In this document: piece by piece, positions 1 through 7,450 of the stretch
How the letters are laid out: the number at the start of each line of letters is the position of its first letter
Numbering within the stretch: the first letter of the stretch is position 1
Position numbers and translations under genes: made by a program
Assembly: GCA_002724975.1 (NCBI GenBank)
Contig: PBQF01000026.1
Span: 1 to 12,950 of the forward strand
Length of the DNA: 12,950 nt
DNA from: Parcubacteria group bacterium
GTDB lineage: Bacteria; Patescibacteriota; Minisyncoccia; Phycocordibacterales; GCA-002724975
Reading direction: 5' to 3'
The notes under the pieces: generated by a model
What the model was told of the DNA's origin: nothing
Databases searched by the model: none
What the model saw: only the letters and a program-made list of their open reading frames with translations

Positions 1-1038
1 AGTTATAACTCCAGGGCTTACATCCTTGATCTGACCCGCCATTCCGGACCAATTAACAGTAGCAATACCATCAATGTCAAAATCAAGAGACGCTTCATTT
101 ACAACTGCATTTTCTAGTTTATAAATCAATCTACCTGCACTTCTATCTGAGAGAATAAAGTACAAATTAAAAGTAGAAAGAGCTGCTCTGTTTGAGTCTG
201 TAAAATTAATTACAGATCTGTCTGAGGCTGCAGAAGAGTCCGCATAATTTGGAGTTGCTCCCGGAGTAGTAACTAATTTTGCGGGAGTACCATCGGGGGA
301 TGTTTCTGCATCAACAGCAGTAGCTGTATACTGAGTTATACTCTCAGCATAAATCGTAATTGTAATATCTGCTCGGACACCTGAATCACCTAATTGGTCT
401 CCATCAATTACTATAGCTTCTCCAGAAAAGAATTTTTGCCCAGCTTCTGTAAAAGTAACAGTAGTGGCTGTTCCACTAGCATTAACAACTAGAGAAACAA
501 CAGCATTTACCCCTGCTCCACTATAAGTTACACCTGTGGAATTTTGTCCACTTCCTACATTGAAGGTATAAGTACCTGCATCATAGTCAGTATCATACAA
601 GTCCCCTTCTGCATCAGCGTTTACTGCTGTAAAAGAGCTGATTGAGCCCCCAGTTGCGGGGTGAGTAAATTTACTTCCGTCTCTATTATACACGTTTTGA
701 CCTGCCATTGCAGCCCAAAGAGCTTCTTCAACAGCGTGTACTTGAGCATGAGTATTTCTATTTGCTTTGCCAGTACCGTCTTCATTAACACCGGCAGCAG
801 CGAGAAACGGTCGTGCATAAGTTGAGAAAGACCATTCAGCAGCTGACAGAGAATCCGTAAACATTTTACGACCCCGACGTGAGCGACCTGAAGAGTCCTC
901 CATTTCATTTAGGGTTATCTCTGAAGAGTTTGTTGCTTGAGAGAAACTAAATCCATCAAGAACAGGAATCGACCAGAGGTACCCATCTTTTTCCATGTAG
1001 AGACGCGAGTCCCTACTAAAGTGTAAATATTCAGCCAT
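1..1038 (-). CDS. Major tail tube protein, C-terminus outside window
   Basis: The frame is open for 346 codons from ATG at 1038 to the window edge, so the gene is partial. A GGGAG ribosome site lies 7 nt before the start. The N-terminus (MAEYLHFSRDSRLYMEKDGY) and the stretch near residues 315-333 (NEASLDFDIDGIATVNWSG) resemble phage tail tube proteins that polymerise into the siphovirus tail. Residues about 145-232 look like a separate glycine- and threonine-rich beta domain. It contains a VTFTEAGQKFFSGEAIVIDG-type stretch followed by QLGDSG and ITITI, a pattern I associate with fibre and decoration proteins. The place at the end of the head-tail connector genes, after a tail terminator candidate, fits a tail tube. 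The family assignment is by recognition and was not searched. Confidence 0.75.
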   Translation of the reverse strand, partial: MAEYLHFSRDSRLYMEKDGYLWSIPVLDGFSFSQATNSSEITLNEMEDSSGRSRRGRKMFTDSLSAAEWSFSTYARPFLAAAGVNEDGTGKANRNTHAQVHAVEEALWAAMAGQNVYNRDGSKFTHPATGGSISSFTAVNADAEGDLYDTDYDAGTYTFNVGSGQNSTGVTYSGAGVNAVVSLVVNASGTATTVTFTEAGQKFFSGEAIVIDGDQLGDSGVRADITITIYAESITQYTATAVDAETSPDGTPAKLVTTPGATPNYADSSAASDRSVINFTDSNRAALSTFNLYFILSDRSAGRLIYKLENAVVNEASLDFDIDGIATVNWSGMAGQIKDVSPGVIT

Positions 1039-1099
1039 AGTTTATCTCCCTATGATCTTGAAAAGCCTGATCGTGAATGTTTATTCGTGTCAGTATTTT

Positions 1100-1552
1100 C
1101 TAATAACGAACCTCTATAAGTATTTCGCCTACTCCTAAAGGTTCGAGCACACCTTCATCAGTATCAATACTAATGACTGTGATTTGTTGAGTATAATAGA
1201 CATTGTTCCTTTTGTCCGTATACCTTAATCTTGAATTATCTTCGATAACAGTTTCGACATCCTCCATTAACTCATTAAGTTCTTCTTGAGCTTCTTCATC
1301 CTGAACATAACAACGAATTGTTACTGATAAGAATCTGTCTCTGATTCCCGCAGACTGATACTCCCTAGTTTCGCTACCTGCATTTAAGTGCAGTGCGGGG
1401 AACTCTTCCACTTCATCCCAAAATTTCATTCTAGGATGTACATTGTCTCCTACATCTGTTAAGAAAGCTCCTTGACCGTTAATAGTTTTTAACTTTGTTA
1501 CAAGTGCATCAACTATACGTTTCCTTCTTGATGCGTAAACTCTTGAGGTCAT
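1100..1552 (-). CDS. Probable tail terminator / tail completion protein
   Basis: 150 residues. The ATG overlaps the upstream stop as TAATG, and an AGGAG site lies 6 nt before it. The N-terminal helix (residues 5-24, basic) followed by alternating strands, a central RDRFLSVTIRCYV strand, an acidic helix (DEEAQEELNELMEDVETVIE) and a C-terminal strand pair ending GVGEILIEVRY resemble the small alpha/beta tail terminators (lambda gpU-like) that cap the tail tube and join it to the head. Its place directly before the tail tube gene is where that gene usually sits. A related minor structural protein is the alternative. No catalytic motif is visible. Confidence 0.6.
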   Translation of the reverse strand: MTSRVYASRRKRIVDALVTKLKTINGQGAFLTDVGDNVHPRMKFWDEVEEFPALHLNAGSETREYQSAGIRDRFLSVTIRCYVQDEEAQEELNELMEDVETVIEDNSRLRYTDKRNNVYYTQQITVISIDTDEGVLEPLGVGEILIEVRY

Positions 1553-2967
1553 TAAAGTCTCCTAGTATATAATCTTCCTAAACCAAACTGAGCTACAATC
1601 TCTCTAATAGAAAGGTCAATTAGAGTTCTTGGGTCTCTAGCAGCACTTGAAAACCTAGTACCACTTGTACTCTCAAAAACTTGATAAGGCTTTTTCTGGT
1701 ATAAATATCCAATACTCTTAAACCCCTGTGCTGTTTCTTGCACATCTATAGCTCTTACACTGCCTGCAAATGTACCCGTTTGGTTTTCTAGCCTAGGACT
1801 TCCCATATTGTCTGCTACTGTTTGAGGCAGCTTTGCATTTAATAAGCCTAATATATTTTTTAACGCCATTTTTGGGGGTGGAACCTTAGGTTCTTGGGCC
1901 GGAGCCTGATAGCTTTTTGCTGCTATACCCTTACTTACGGCTTTTTTTATTTTTCCGTTATCAGAAGCTTTACCTGTGTATTTAACTTTTTTCCTTGCTT
2001 CTTTGGGCAATTTAGATACATTTATCTTAACAGACTTCTTCCCTTTTACTGATTTTTCAATTTTTTCTACAGCTATATGAAGAGCTCTTTCTTTTACTCT
2101 TTCTGTTAGGGGCCTACTACCTTCTGAATGAGCGTATTCTTCTCCAAATTTTCCAGCTAAAACATCCTTCATTATAGCGGCTTCTAATTTAGGCCTTAGT
2201 TGTTTCCAATCAAAAGCTTCTGAACCTGATGGATTTTGACTCTGAGGGCCAATAGTTAAAGGAATGTCCAAAGTATCAGACAACTTATAAGGATCCATCT
2301 TTGTATCTTTTTTCCACTGTGTGGTTATAGGTCCGAAAAACTCATTTAGTGTTTCTGCAATAGTTGCTGTTTGTTCTTTAGTAAAACCCCTATTAACAAC
2401 ATTACTCATGACTCCTTCATATAACTTTGCTAAAGTATAACCACCTACTGTTGTCATTTCCTCATGAAGAATTTGAGTTCTTTGTTTAAATAGCTTTTTC
2501 CCTTCGTCTGCTTTCAGCTTTTTCCGGCTCCCAGGTGATAATACCTTCGATTTTTTTATGTGGTCCCAGCCTTCCTGCCATATTATTCTCTGTACAGCAG
2601 AATGTAAACCTTGTGGCTGGCGTATTAAAATTTTTCCCCCAACACGTTCTACTCTTCCTTTTCTCTTACCACGTGACTTCGCATAATATTTTTCAAAATT
2701 TGCAAATACATCTTCAGCGGCACCCGTAGCCGCGATTTCTATGCCTTTTACTCTGTCTGCTGCTATCTGTGCTTCCTTAAAAGTTTTATCTGCATACAAA
2801 GCAGCTATAGTATTATCTCGGTATAAAGTAAGTAAATCTTTTTTTGTTATTGTTGTTGTATGAGGATTTCCACTCATTTGCCTTCTAAGAACCGTATCCC
2901 AACGAGATTTTGACTTAGGATTTGTTAAAAACTGTTTTATTAACTTATCAACAAACTGTTTACTCAT
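1552..2967 (-). CDS. Lysine-rich neck/tail-region protein, unknown
   Basis: 471 residues, much larger than the usual neck proteins at this position. The start overlaps the connector stop as TAATG and no convincing Shine-Dalgarno precedes it, so translation is probably coupled. The first 350 residues are strongly basic, with clusters near residues 95-110, 138-160 and 305-350, and mostly helical in character. A Pro/Ala/Lys linker around 355-368 leads to a C-terminal region (about 385-471) containing TGTFAGSVRAIDV, SIGYLYQKKPYQVF and a final DLSIREIVAQFGLGRLYTRR. By position it should be a head-closure or tail-completion factor. The C-terminal segment might be the structural domain and the basic arm might contact DNA or the capsid interior. 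I do not recognise the family. Confidence 0.6.
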   Translation of the reverse strand: MSKQFVDKLIKQFLTNPKSKSRWDTVLRRQMSGNPHTTTITKKDLLTLYRDNTIAALYADKTFKEAQIAADRVKGIEIAATGAAEDVFANFEKYYAKSRGKRKGRVERVGGKILIRQPQGLHSAVQRIIWQEGWDHIKKSKVLSPGSRKKLKADEGKKLFKQRTQILHEEMTTVGGYTLAKLYEGVMSNVVNRGFTKEQTATIAETLNEFFGPITTQWKKDTKMDPYKLSDTLDIPLTIGPQSQNPSGSEAFDWKQLRPKLEAAIMKDVLAGKFGEEYAHSEGSRPLTERVKERALHIAVEKIEKSVKGKKSVKINVSKLPKEARKKVKYTGKASDNGKIKKAVSKGIAAKSYQAPAQEPKVPPPKMALKNILGLLNAKLPQTVADNMGSPRLENQTGTFAGSVRAIDVQETAQGFKSIGYLYQKKPYQVFESTSGTRFSSAARDPRTLIDLSIREIVAQFGLGRLYTRRL

Positions 2968-3554
2968 TAAAAGTTCTTATACAAGTCTAATACTCGTTTA
3001 ATGTGGTCTGGAAACGCCACATTATTAGACTGGCTTGAGCTGCTAGCATTTTGTATACTTGCTCCTGCAATAGCTCGTCTTTCTTTATGCTCATCTTTTA
3101 AATAGTAAGTAATTAAATCAATTACTGCTAGTTTCAGATCGGCAGGTACTGCACTCCACCCTGCTGTATATACTACTTTGACCGCATCTACTCCTTGGGG
3201 CCAGTTTTGATAGCCCGCTGAATTTGTGCGTAAAATACTATCAGTACTAGTATTTAAGTAGTACTCATAAGCTCCAGTAGTAAGAGTAGTATACGCACTA
3301 CTATAAGAGTCTCGTTCCTGAACACTTGTTATGGCGTTAATTGGACTCTCTGTTAATTGGACTATATGAGTGTTCCAATTAACAGTAAATGTCTCAGTTT
3401 TTGCAGAGCTATAAAAGTCTACAAAGCTATTTCCACAATAAGTTTTTATTAATTGACTAACGGACGGAATTATAGAATTTATCTTTAAATCCTCTTTTGG
3501 AGTAGATAAACCCTGAGCATCTTTATAATCTTGTAATGTTATTAAGTCTGCCAT
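2967..3554 (-). CDS. Head-tail connector, HK97 gp6-like adaptor
   Basis: 195 residues. The N-terminal helical part (MADLITLQDYKDAQG, then a helix with IIPSVSQLIKTYCG), the beta middle region ending VDAVKVVYTAGWSAVPADLK, and the helix LKLAVIDLITYYLKDEHKERR match the layout of gp6-like adaptors that assemble as a ring below the portal. The place after the capsid gene and before the tail terminator fits. No Shine-Dalgarno is visible before ATG 3554 (upstream bases are ATTAATTAATTT), and a strong terminator hairpin lies just upstream. Expression is therefore probably low compared with capsid and depends on terminator read-through. Confidence 0.75.
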   Translation of the reverse strand: MADLITLQDYKDAQGLSTPKEDLKINSIIPSVSQLIKTYCGNSFVDFYSSAKTETFTVNWNTHIVQLTESPINAITSVQERDSYSSAYTTLTTGAYEYYLNTSTDSILRTNSAGYQNWPQGVDAVKVVYTAGWSAVPADLKLAVIDLITYYLKDEHKERRAIAGASIQNASSSSQSNNVAFPDHIKRVLDLYKNF

Positions 3555-3566
3555 AAATTAATTAAT

Positions 3567-3599
3567 AAAAACTTGGGGGAGGAAAACCTCCCCCGAGTT
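3567..3599 (-). terminator. Rho-independent terminator after capsid gene
   Basis: On the minus strand a 13-bp stem (AACTCGGGGGAGG paired with CCTCCCCCAAGTT, one G-U pair) closes a TTTT loop and runs straight into five T residues. It starts 22 nt after the capsid stop and ends 13 nt before the connector start. This is a standard intrinsic terminator placed to cap the most abundant transcript. With no promoter seen behind it, it probably acts as an attenuator between capsid and connector/tail genes. Confidence 0.9.
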
Positions 3600-3620
3600 A
3601 ATAAAACTACTAAAAAGTAA

Positions 3621-5540
3621 TTATGAGTTAGCTAAAAGCGTTAAAGTATGAGCACCATTGGTGGTTTCAAGAGCTTTAAATCCCAGAGCTTGACTAGCAA
3701 CCAAAACGTTACGTTGCTTACCAACTTCGTAATCAGTTTCGATACTAACTCCACGCAGACGTCCAATAACAAAGCGACCTGTGTTAATAACACAAGCAAC
3801 AGTGCCTGCATCAGCAGGAGCAAGTTCCGCAGAAACAATAACGGGAGAACCAAAGACGGTACCCATTTGACCATTAATGTTAGCAGCAATATCAGAACCA
3901 GCTTTATCTATAGTTCGGAAGTCGCCATCTTCTGCAAGCAAATCATAGTATGCATCGATAGTAACAACATAAACAATATCAGCTGGATTAACAGCATATT
4001 TGCCCATAGCAGCACGACCAACTTCAAGCATACTAGCTGCAAATGCAGTAGAACCATCAAGTTGAGCAGTTGTAGCTGAAGTTCCAGCTCTTAAGCCAGT
4101 ACCTTTATCAGAACCGTTACCCCCTGCGATACCGGCTGTTACACCAGACGTACCGTAAAGAATTGCCTTATCAGTTGCTATAGCATGAGAACGAGCAAGA
4201 GCTGAAGTAATCATTGGAAGGAAAGAAACCAAAGAAGTTTCGTCCACATCATTATCAATGTAAGTACCTGCAGCAAGACGCTCAGTATTCAATACGTTAT
4301 TTGTAATGTCATACTGACCATTAGTTCCGCCGTTATCAATACGCTGGTTAGCTGTATCAATATTAAAAGTAGTACCGAAAGTTGCAGCATTAACATCCGC
4401 AGCGAAAGGCATTACTGTAGCTCCAGAAGAAACAGCGATTTCACGGAACAAAGGTAGAAGCTTAGTTTCAAGCGCAACTTCTGTTTCGAAAGCTTGGGTT
4501 ACAGTAATATCAAGATTACCAGATGTAGTCTGACTACCAAAATCCACGCCAGCTTTTTCTATAACGGTTTTACCTTGTTTGGTATCCCATCCTTTGCGTG
4601 TGATGGCACCAAGTACTTTGGCTTCGAGTGCCTCTTTACCAAAATCTTCATTAGACTTTGTAGAGAACTCATACTTACGATTGCGCATAGCTTCAAGCTC
4701 TTCAGCTTTCTCTTTAACTTGGCTTTCGTATTTATTAACAAGCTCAGAAATTTCTTCTTGCTTTGCAGCTTCGAATTCTTTCTGCATATCTTCCGCCAAA
4801 CGGGTTGCACCTGATTCTACACCAGATTCAATAGCCTGTTTGACTTCTTTTTCTTGCTGAATTTGGTTTTCAGCCTCTTTTTGTACAGCCTCATCGGCTG
4901 CTTTTTGCTCGGCTTGCTTCATTGCAATTTTAGCAGCAGTTTCCTCAGCTACCTTTTTAGCAAAAGCTTCCAAGTCAACGGGTTGAGTTGTCTCTTCAGA
5001 CATATGTATCTCCTTTTGGACTTGCGCCCCGTCACTATTAGTGAAAGTTTTCTTAAAATCTTCATACTCTTTAACAGAGTCGAAGGACTTCGCCAGTGAA
5101 AAAGTAGCTGCTTGGTTACAAGGTATAGATACTACTGATACCTCAAACAATTCAGCGTCCTTTATTCTTATTCCGTCGGTTTCCTCTACGTAATCAGCAT
5201 CCTTGACTCGAAAACCAACAGAAAAGGCTCCAAGGACACCGTCTTTAACCAAATCTACTACATCTTTAGCCGCTCGACTAATTTTTGCAGTAAGTTCTAA
5301 ACCATTTTCAGTAGCCTTCACACTTGTGGCTCTTCCAATAGGTCTATCATAGTTATGATTAAAAAGAATTATAGGGTTTTTCTCAAAGTTGTTCAATCCA
5401 CCTTTAGTCCATGCATCTGCTGAAATAGAATCACCCGCGCGATCAAAATCAGTAGTACTTGCCATACCTCGGATTTTAACACTACCATCTTCTTCAGTAT
5501 TAGACTTAAAAGTTGAGGTGAGATTAAATATTTTTTCCAT
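3621..5540 (-). CDS. Prohead protease-scaffold-major capsid fusion
   Basis: 639 residues in one frame, preceded by AGGAGG. Residues 1-150 are an HK97-type (S78-like) prohead protease. His62 lies in ILFNHNYDRPIGRA and Ser107 in GAFSVGF; Glu133 in LFEVSVV is a possible third catalytic residue. Residues about 180-289 are charged coiled-coil, as expected of the delta/scaffold domain removed on maturation. Residues about 290-639 are the HK97-fold capsid protein, with the N-terminal arm around YEFSTKSNEDFGKEAL and a C-terminus ending GFKALETTNGAHTLTLLANS. These are usually two genes. Here the frame continues through what looks like an old ribosome site before Met180, so both a 639-residue and a 460-residue product are plausible. 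The head shell, its scaffold and its maturation enzyme come from one locus. Confidence 0.92.
   Translation of the reverse strand: MEKIFNLTSTFKSNTEEDGSVKIRGMASTTDFDRAGDSISADAWTKGGLNNFEKNPIILFNHNYDRPIGRATSVKATENGLELTAKISRAAKDVVDLVKDGVLGAFSVGFRVKDADYVEETDGIRIKDAELFEVSVVSIPCNQAATFSLAKSFDSVKEYEDFKKTFTNSDGAQVQKEIHMSEETTQPVDLEAFAKKVAEETAAKIAMKQAEQKAADEAVQKEAENQIQQEKEVKQAIESGVESGATRLAEDMQKEFEAAKQEEISELVNKYESQVKEKAEELEAMRNRKYEFSTKSNEDFGKEALEAKVLGAITRKGWDTKQGKTVIEKAGVDFGSQTTSGNLDITVTQAFETEVALETKLLPLFREIAVSSGATVMPFAADVNAATFGTTFNIDTANQRIDNGGTNGQYDITNNVLNTERLAAGTYIDNDVDETSLVSFLPMITSALARSHAIATDKAILYGTSGVTAGIAGGNGSDKGTGLRAGTSATTAQLDGSTAFAASMLEVGRAAMGKYAVNPADIVYVVTIDAYYDLLAEDGDFRTIDKAGSDIAANINGQMGTVFGSPVIVSAELAPADAGTVACVINTGRFVIGRLRGVSIETDYEVGKQRNVLVASQALGFKALETTNGAHTLTLLANS
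5001..5017 (-). promoter_or_regulatory. Internal ribosome site for stand-alone scaffold-capsid
   Basis: Within the fusion gene the minus strand reads AAAAGGAGATACATATG, an ideal Shine-Dalgarno (AAGGAG) 6 nt before an in-frame ATG at codon 180. The ATG lies exactly where the protease part ends and the scaffold coiled coil (MSEETTQPVDLEAF) begins. Initiation here would give a 460-residue scaffold-capsid polypeptide without protease, letting capsid subunits outnumber protease. That it is used is inferred from sequence only. Confidence 0.75.
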
Positions 5541-5832
5541 TATCTCCTCCTAAATTCCCCTTTTTAGGGGTTACTTTTGGTATTACTTTTGGTGTTACTT
5601 TTGGTGTTAAAGCTGCGGTTTCTGGAAAAAGACCTTTTAATTGTTTTATAATCAAATCCCAAGAACTAGTCCAAACCTCATCATCCAGATAAGATTCTTC
5701 AAACCCTTTGGTTTTAACTGCCTCTTCTTTGCTTATAAGGTATCCTTGTTCAACAGAAATAATTGCCAAACGTTTTAAAGCTGTATGCTTTAATCTTTCA
5801 TGTAACTGTTTTTTCTCACTCTTCTTCGCCAT
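5524..5832 (-). CDS. Small basic protein between portal and protease
   Basis: 102 residues from the preferred start MAKKSEKKQL at 5832, where a GAGG site lies 6 nt upstream. Longer readings from 5865 or 5838 lack a well-placed site and lie deeper in the portal gene. The gene overlaps the portal 3' end and, by 17 nt, the capsid fusion start, so it is locked in the operon. The N-terminus is a Lys-rich helix, the middle (EESYLDDEVWTSSWDLIIKQ) is acidic and hydrophobic, and the tail carries a TPKV/IPKV repeat encoded by a 12-bp DNA repeat. I do not recognise the family. By position it may be a head assembly accessory. Confidence 0.65.
   Translation of the reverse strand: MAKKSEKKQLHERLKHTALKRLAIISVEQGYLISKEEAVKTKGFEESYLDDEVWTSSWDLIIKQLKGLFPETAALTPKVTPKVIPKVTPKKGNLGGDNGKNI
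5571..5606. repeat. 12-bp coding tandem repeat (three copies)
   Basis: Three consecutive copies of TTACTTTTGGT followed by A or G, with a partial fourth, sit in the 3' end of the small basic gene. They encode a Thr/Ile-Pro-Lys-Val repeat. The unit is a multiple of three, so copy-number change would lengthen or shorten the tail without breaking the frame. Confidence 0.85.
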
Positions 5833-7015
5833 TTTCATCCTCTTCAACAGGCCTTCCGCCCTCATCTGGATTTACTGCACTGCCTGCTATATTTGCAGGA
5901 ACTCGTAAATCATCATACCCTTCTACTGGTTCAAAACCAAGCTGGTCTCTTGCCTCATTAGGACTGATAATTCCGCCATTTACTAGAGCAGAATAATATT
6001 GAGACTGATCTCGTAACTCCGGCTGTAAAGCAGGGATATTTGTGATATTTTCTTCAATATTGAACCCAAAAAACCTAGTTAATGCAAAATTCATTTTTCT
6101 TACTATAGGAAGTATAGTTTCCAAATAGTACATCCTCATATTAGGACGAATATTGGCATTATTTCCAGAGTCCAATAATATTGGAGGAACTCCTATTGCT
6201 TTTAAAATAATCTTTTCATTGTCAGCTATAGAAGTCTGAAAGTCTAAGTCTTTAAAGCTTACATTTGAAATTTTATCAATCTCTATACCACCATCTAAAA
6301 CAAGAGGACGTCTTCCTCCAGCATCTGGTCTATAACGAGCCGTCCAAGATTGAATCATTCTTTCTTTAATCTTCTCGGACAAAGTATTAGGGCTTTTAAG
6401 TACAAGACCCGGAACTGCTCCGTTCTTAAAAAAGTTATCTTGAAACTGTCTCATACTTGCCATAAGTTGCATGGTTCGTATTGCGGGCTTCAATCTAGAC
6501 ACTCCTCTATACATATCATGAAAAGAGTTTTCTTTTACATGAATAATTTCATTAGGGGAATAATCTACTTCATTATAAGTATATTTTTCAATATAAGTTT
6601 TAGCATCTACCTTGATAGATACCTGAGAAGCAGGGATATGATAAAGATGTGCACCATCATAATAAATAAAAATATTACCGTCTAGAATATAATCAGTAAT
6701 TAAGTTACGTTTAAAAGAGTTAATATCTTGAAATAAGTTAGGCTCTTCATTTATAAGCTTATTTACTTTTACTCTTTTTATCCCTTTTACAACTCCTGTC
6801 CTACCAATAGATTGTACTACTGCAGAAATCTCTGCAGCATCATCAACAACTATATTTACTGCACGATTAACAATCTCTAAAGTCTCGTAATACTTTTCAT
6901 AGCTCTGAGTATACTCGCGAGAACCCTGCGCACTGGCTCCAAAGTATTGCTGAATAGGATTTAGTTTTTCTAAAACCTCTTCTTCTCTACCAAGAAATCT
7001 ATCATACCATGCCAT
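5816..7015 (-). CDS. Portal protein, HK97-like family
   Basis: 399 residues from MAWYDRFLG at 7015. An in-frame ATG 21 nt upstream exists but lies deeper inside the HNH gene. An AAAGGG site precedes 7015. Recognisable portal features in order are: LDGNIFIYYDG with IPASQVSIKVD (wing beta region); ENSFHDMYRGVSRLKPAIRTMQ; NFFKNGAVPGLVL; and KAIGVPPILLDSGNNANI before the long stem helix. The acidic tail (EEDENGEEE) is typical of the portal C-terminus. The protein forms the dodecameric ring at the capsid vertex through which DNA is packaged. It overlaps the HNH gene by 14 nt and the next gene by 17 nt. Confidence 0.93.
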   Translation of the reverse strand: MAWYDRFLGREEEVLEKLNPIQQYFGASAQGSREYTQSYEKYYETLEIVNRAVNIVVDDAAEISAVVQSIGRTGVVKGIKRVKVNKLINEEPNLFQDINSFKRNLITDYILDGNIFIYYDGAHLYHIPASQVSIKVDAKTYIEKYTYNEVDYSPNEIIHVKENSFHDMYRGVSRLKPAIRTMQLMASMRQFQDNFFKNGAVPGLVLKSPNTLSEKIKERMIQSWTARYRPDAGGRRPLVLDGGIEIDKISNVSFKDLDFQTSIADNEKIILKAIGVPPILLDSGNNANIRPNMRMYYLETILPIVRKMNFALTRFFGFNIEENITNIPALQPELRDQSQYYSALVNGGIISPNEARDQLGFEPVEGYDDLRVPANIAGSAVNPDEGGRPVEEDENGEEE

Positions 7016-7367
7016 GTTTTTCCCTTTGAATCTCAACCCAGCGCATCTGTTTTTTTGCAGTTCCTAATCCTGGGTCTCTACCATATACTTTATGTAGTTG
7101 TACATGATGTGCATGACATAGAGTCGCAGTATAATCATAAAGCTCAGCATGATGCTCTTCTATAAAATCATCTCGAAGTGCTTGTATATACTCCGGATTA
7201 TGTTTGTTCTTTGTCAGCCATTGATTTAATAATGGTGTTAAACTGTAAAAGTGGTGAAAATCGAGCTGCTCTGTTTTATCACAAATCTCACAAGCCAGTC
7301 CCTTCTCATACTTAGATTTTGCCCTGTCTCGTACATACTTTATAACATCTCGTTTTAGTTTGGGCAT
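7002..7367 (-). CDS. HNH endonuclease beside terminase
   Basis: 121 residues. Visible are a CEIC zinc pair (Cys26, Cys29), the LDFHH core (His38, His39) and LCHAHHVQLH (Cys84, His87, His88, His92), in which one zinc cysteine of the usual LCxxCH pattern is replaced by His87. HNH proteins next to the terminase and portal assist DNA packaging and cohesive-end cutting in several HK97-like phages. That role is inferred from position; a homing-type nuclease is the alternative. It is the first gene behind a consensus promoter and overlaps the portal start. AAAGGA lies 11 nt before the ATG. Confidence 0.88.
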   Translation of the reverse strand: MPKLKRDVIKYVRDRAKSKYEKGLACEICDKTEQLDFHHFYSLTPLLNQWLTKNKHNPEYIQALRDDFIEEHHAELYDYTATLCHAHHVQLHKVYGRDPGLGTAKKQMRWVEIQREKHGMV

Positions 7368-7399
7368 TTTGCTACAATTCCTTTATTTTTATCTAAAGA

Positions 7400-7428
7400 A
7401 TTATATCCAGTTTAAGATATTATGTCAA
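7400..7428 (-). promoter_or_regulatory. Consensus sigma70 promoter for HNH-portal-capsid unit
   Basis: The minus strand has TTGACA (7428-7423), a 17-bp spacer and TATAAT (7405-7400), a perfect match to the sigma70 consensus. It lies in the 83-nt gap between the large terminase and HNH genes. The predicted start is near 7393-7394, about 26 nt before the HNH ATG. It shares TATAATTCTTT with the other leftward promoter at 11638-11666. Confidence 0.88.
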
Positions 7429-7450
7429 TAATTATTTTTGAGTAGGTGTC

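Noticed and set aside
1039..1099. Possible promoter in the gap before the tail tube gene
   Set aside because: A CTGACA word is present but no -10 box lies at the right spacing.
3648..4079. Plus-strand 143-codon frame inside the capsid gene
   Set aside because: Antisense shadow of a strongly supported gene, with Ser/Asn/Thr-rich composition and no ribosome site.
5555..5570. Hairpin CCCC-TAAAAA-GGGG before the capsid fusion ribosome site
   Set aside because: Only four base pairs, inside coding sequence and not covering the AGGAGG site; too weak to claim regulation.
5833..5865. Upstream start at 5865 for the small basic gene
   Set aside because: The GAGG site is correctly spaced for 5832, and the extra residues come from the portal coding sequence in another frame.
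6350..6685. Plus-strand 111-codon frame inside the portal gene
   Set aside because: Antisense shadow with no promoter or ribosome site; the portal frame on the other strand is certain.
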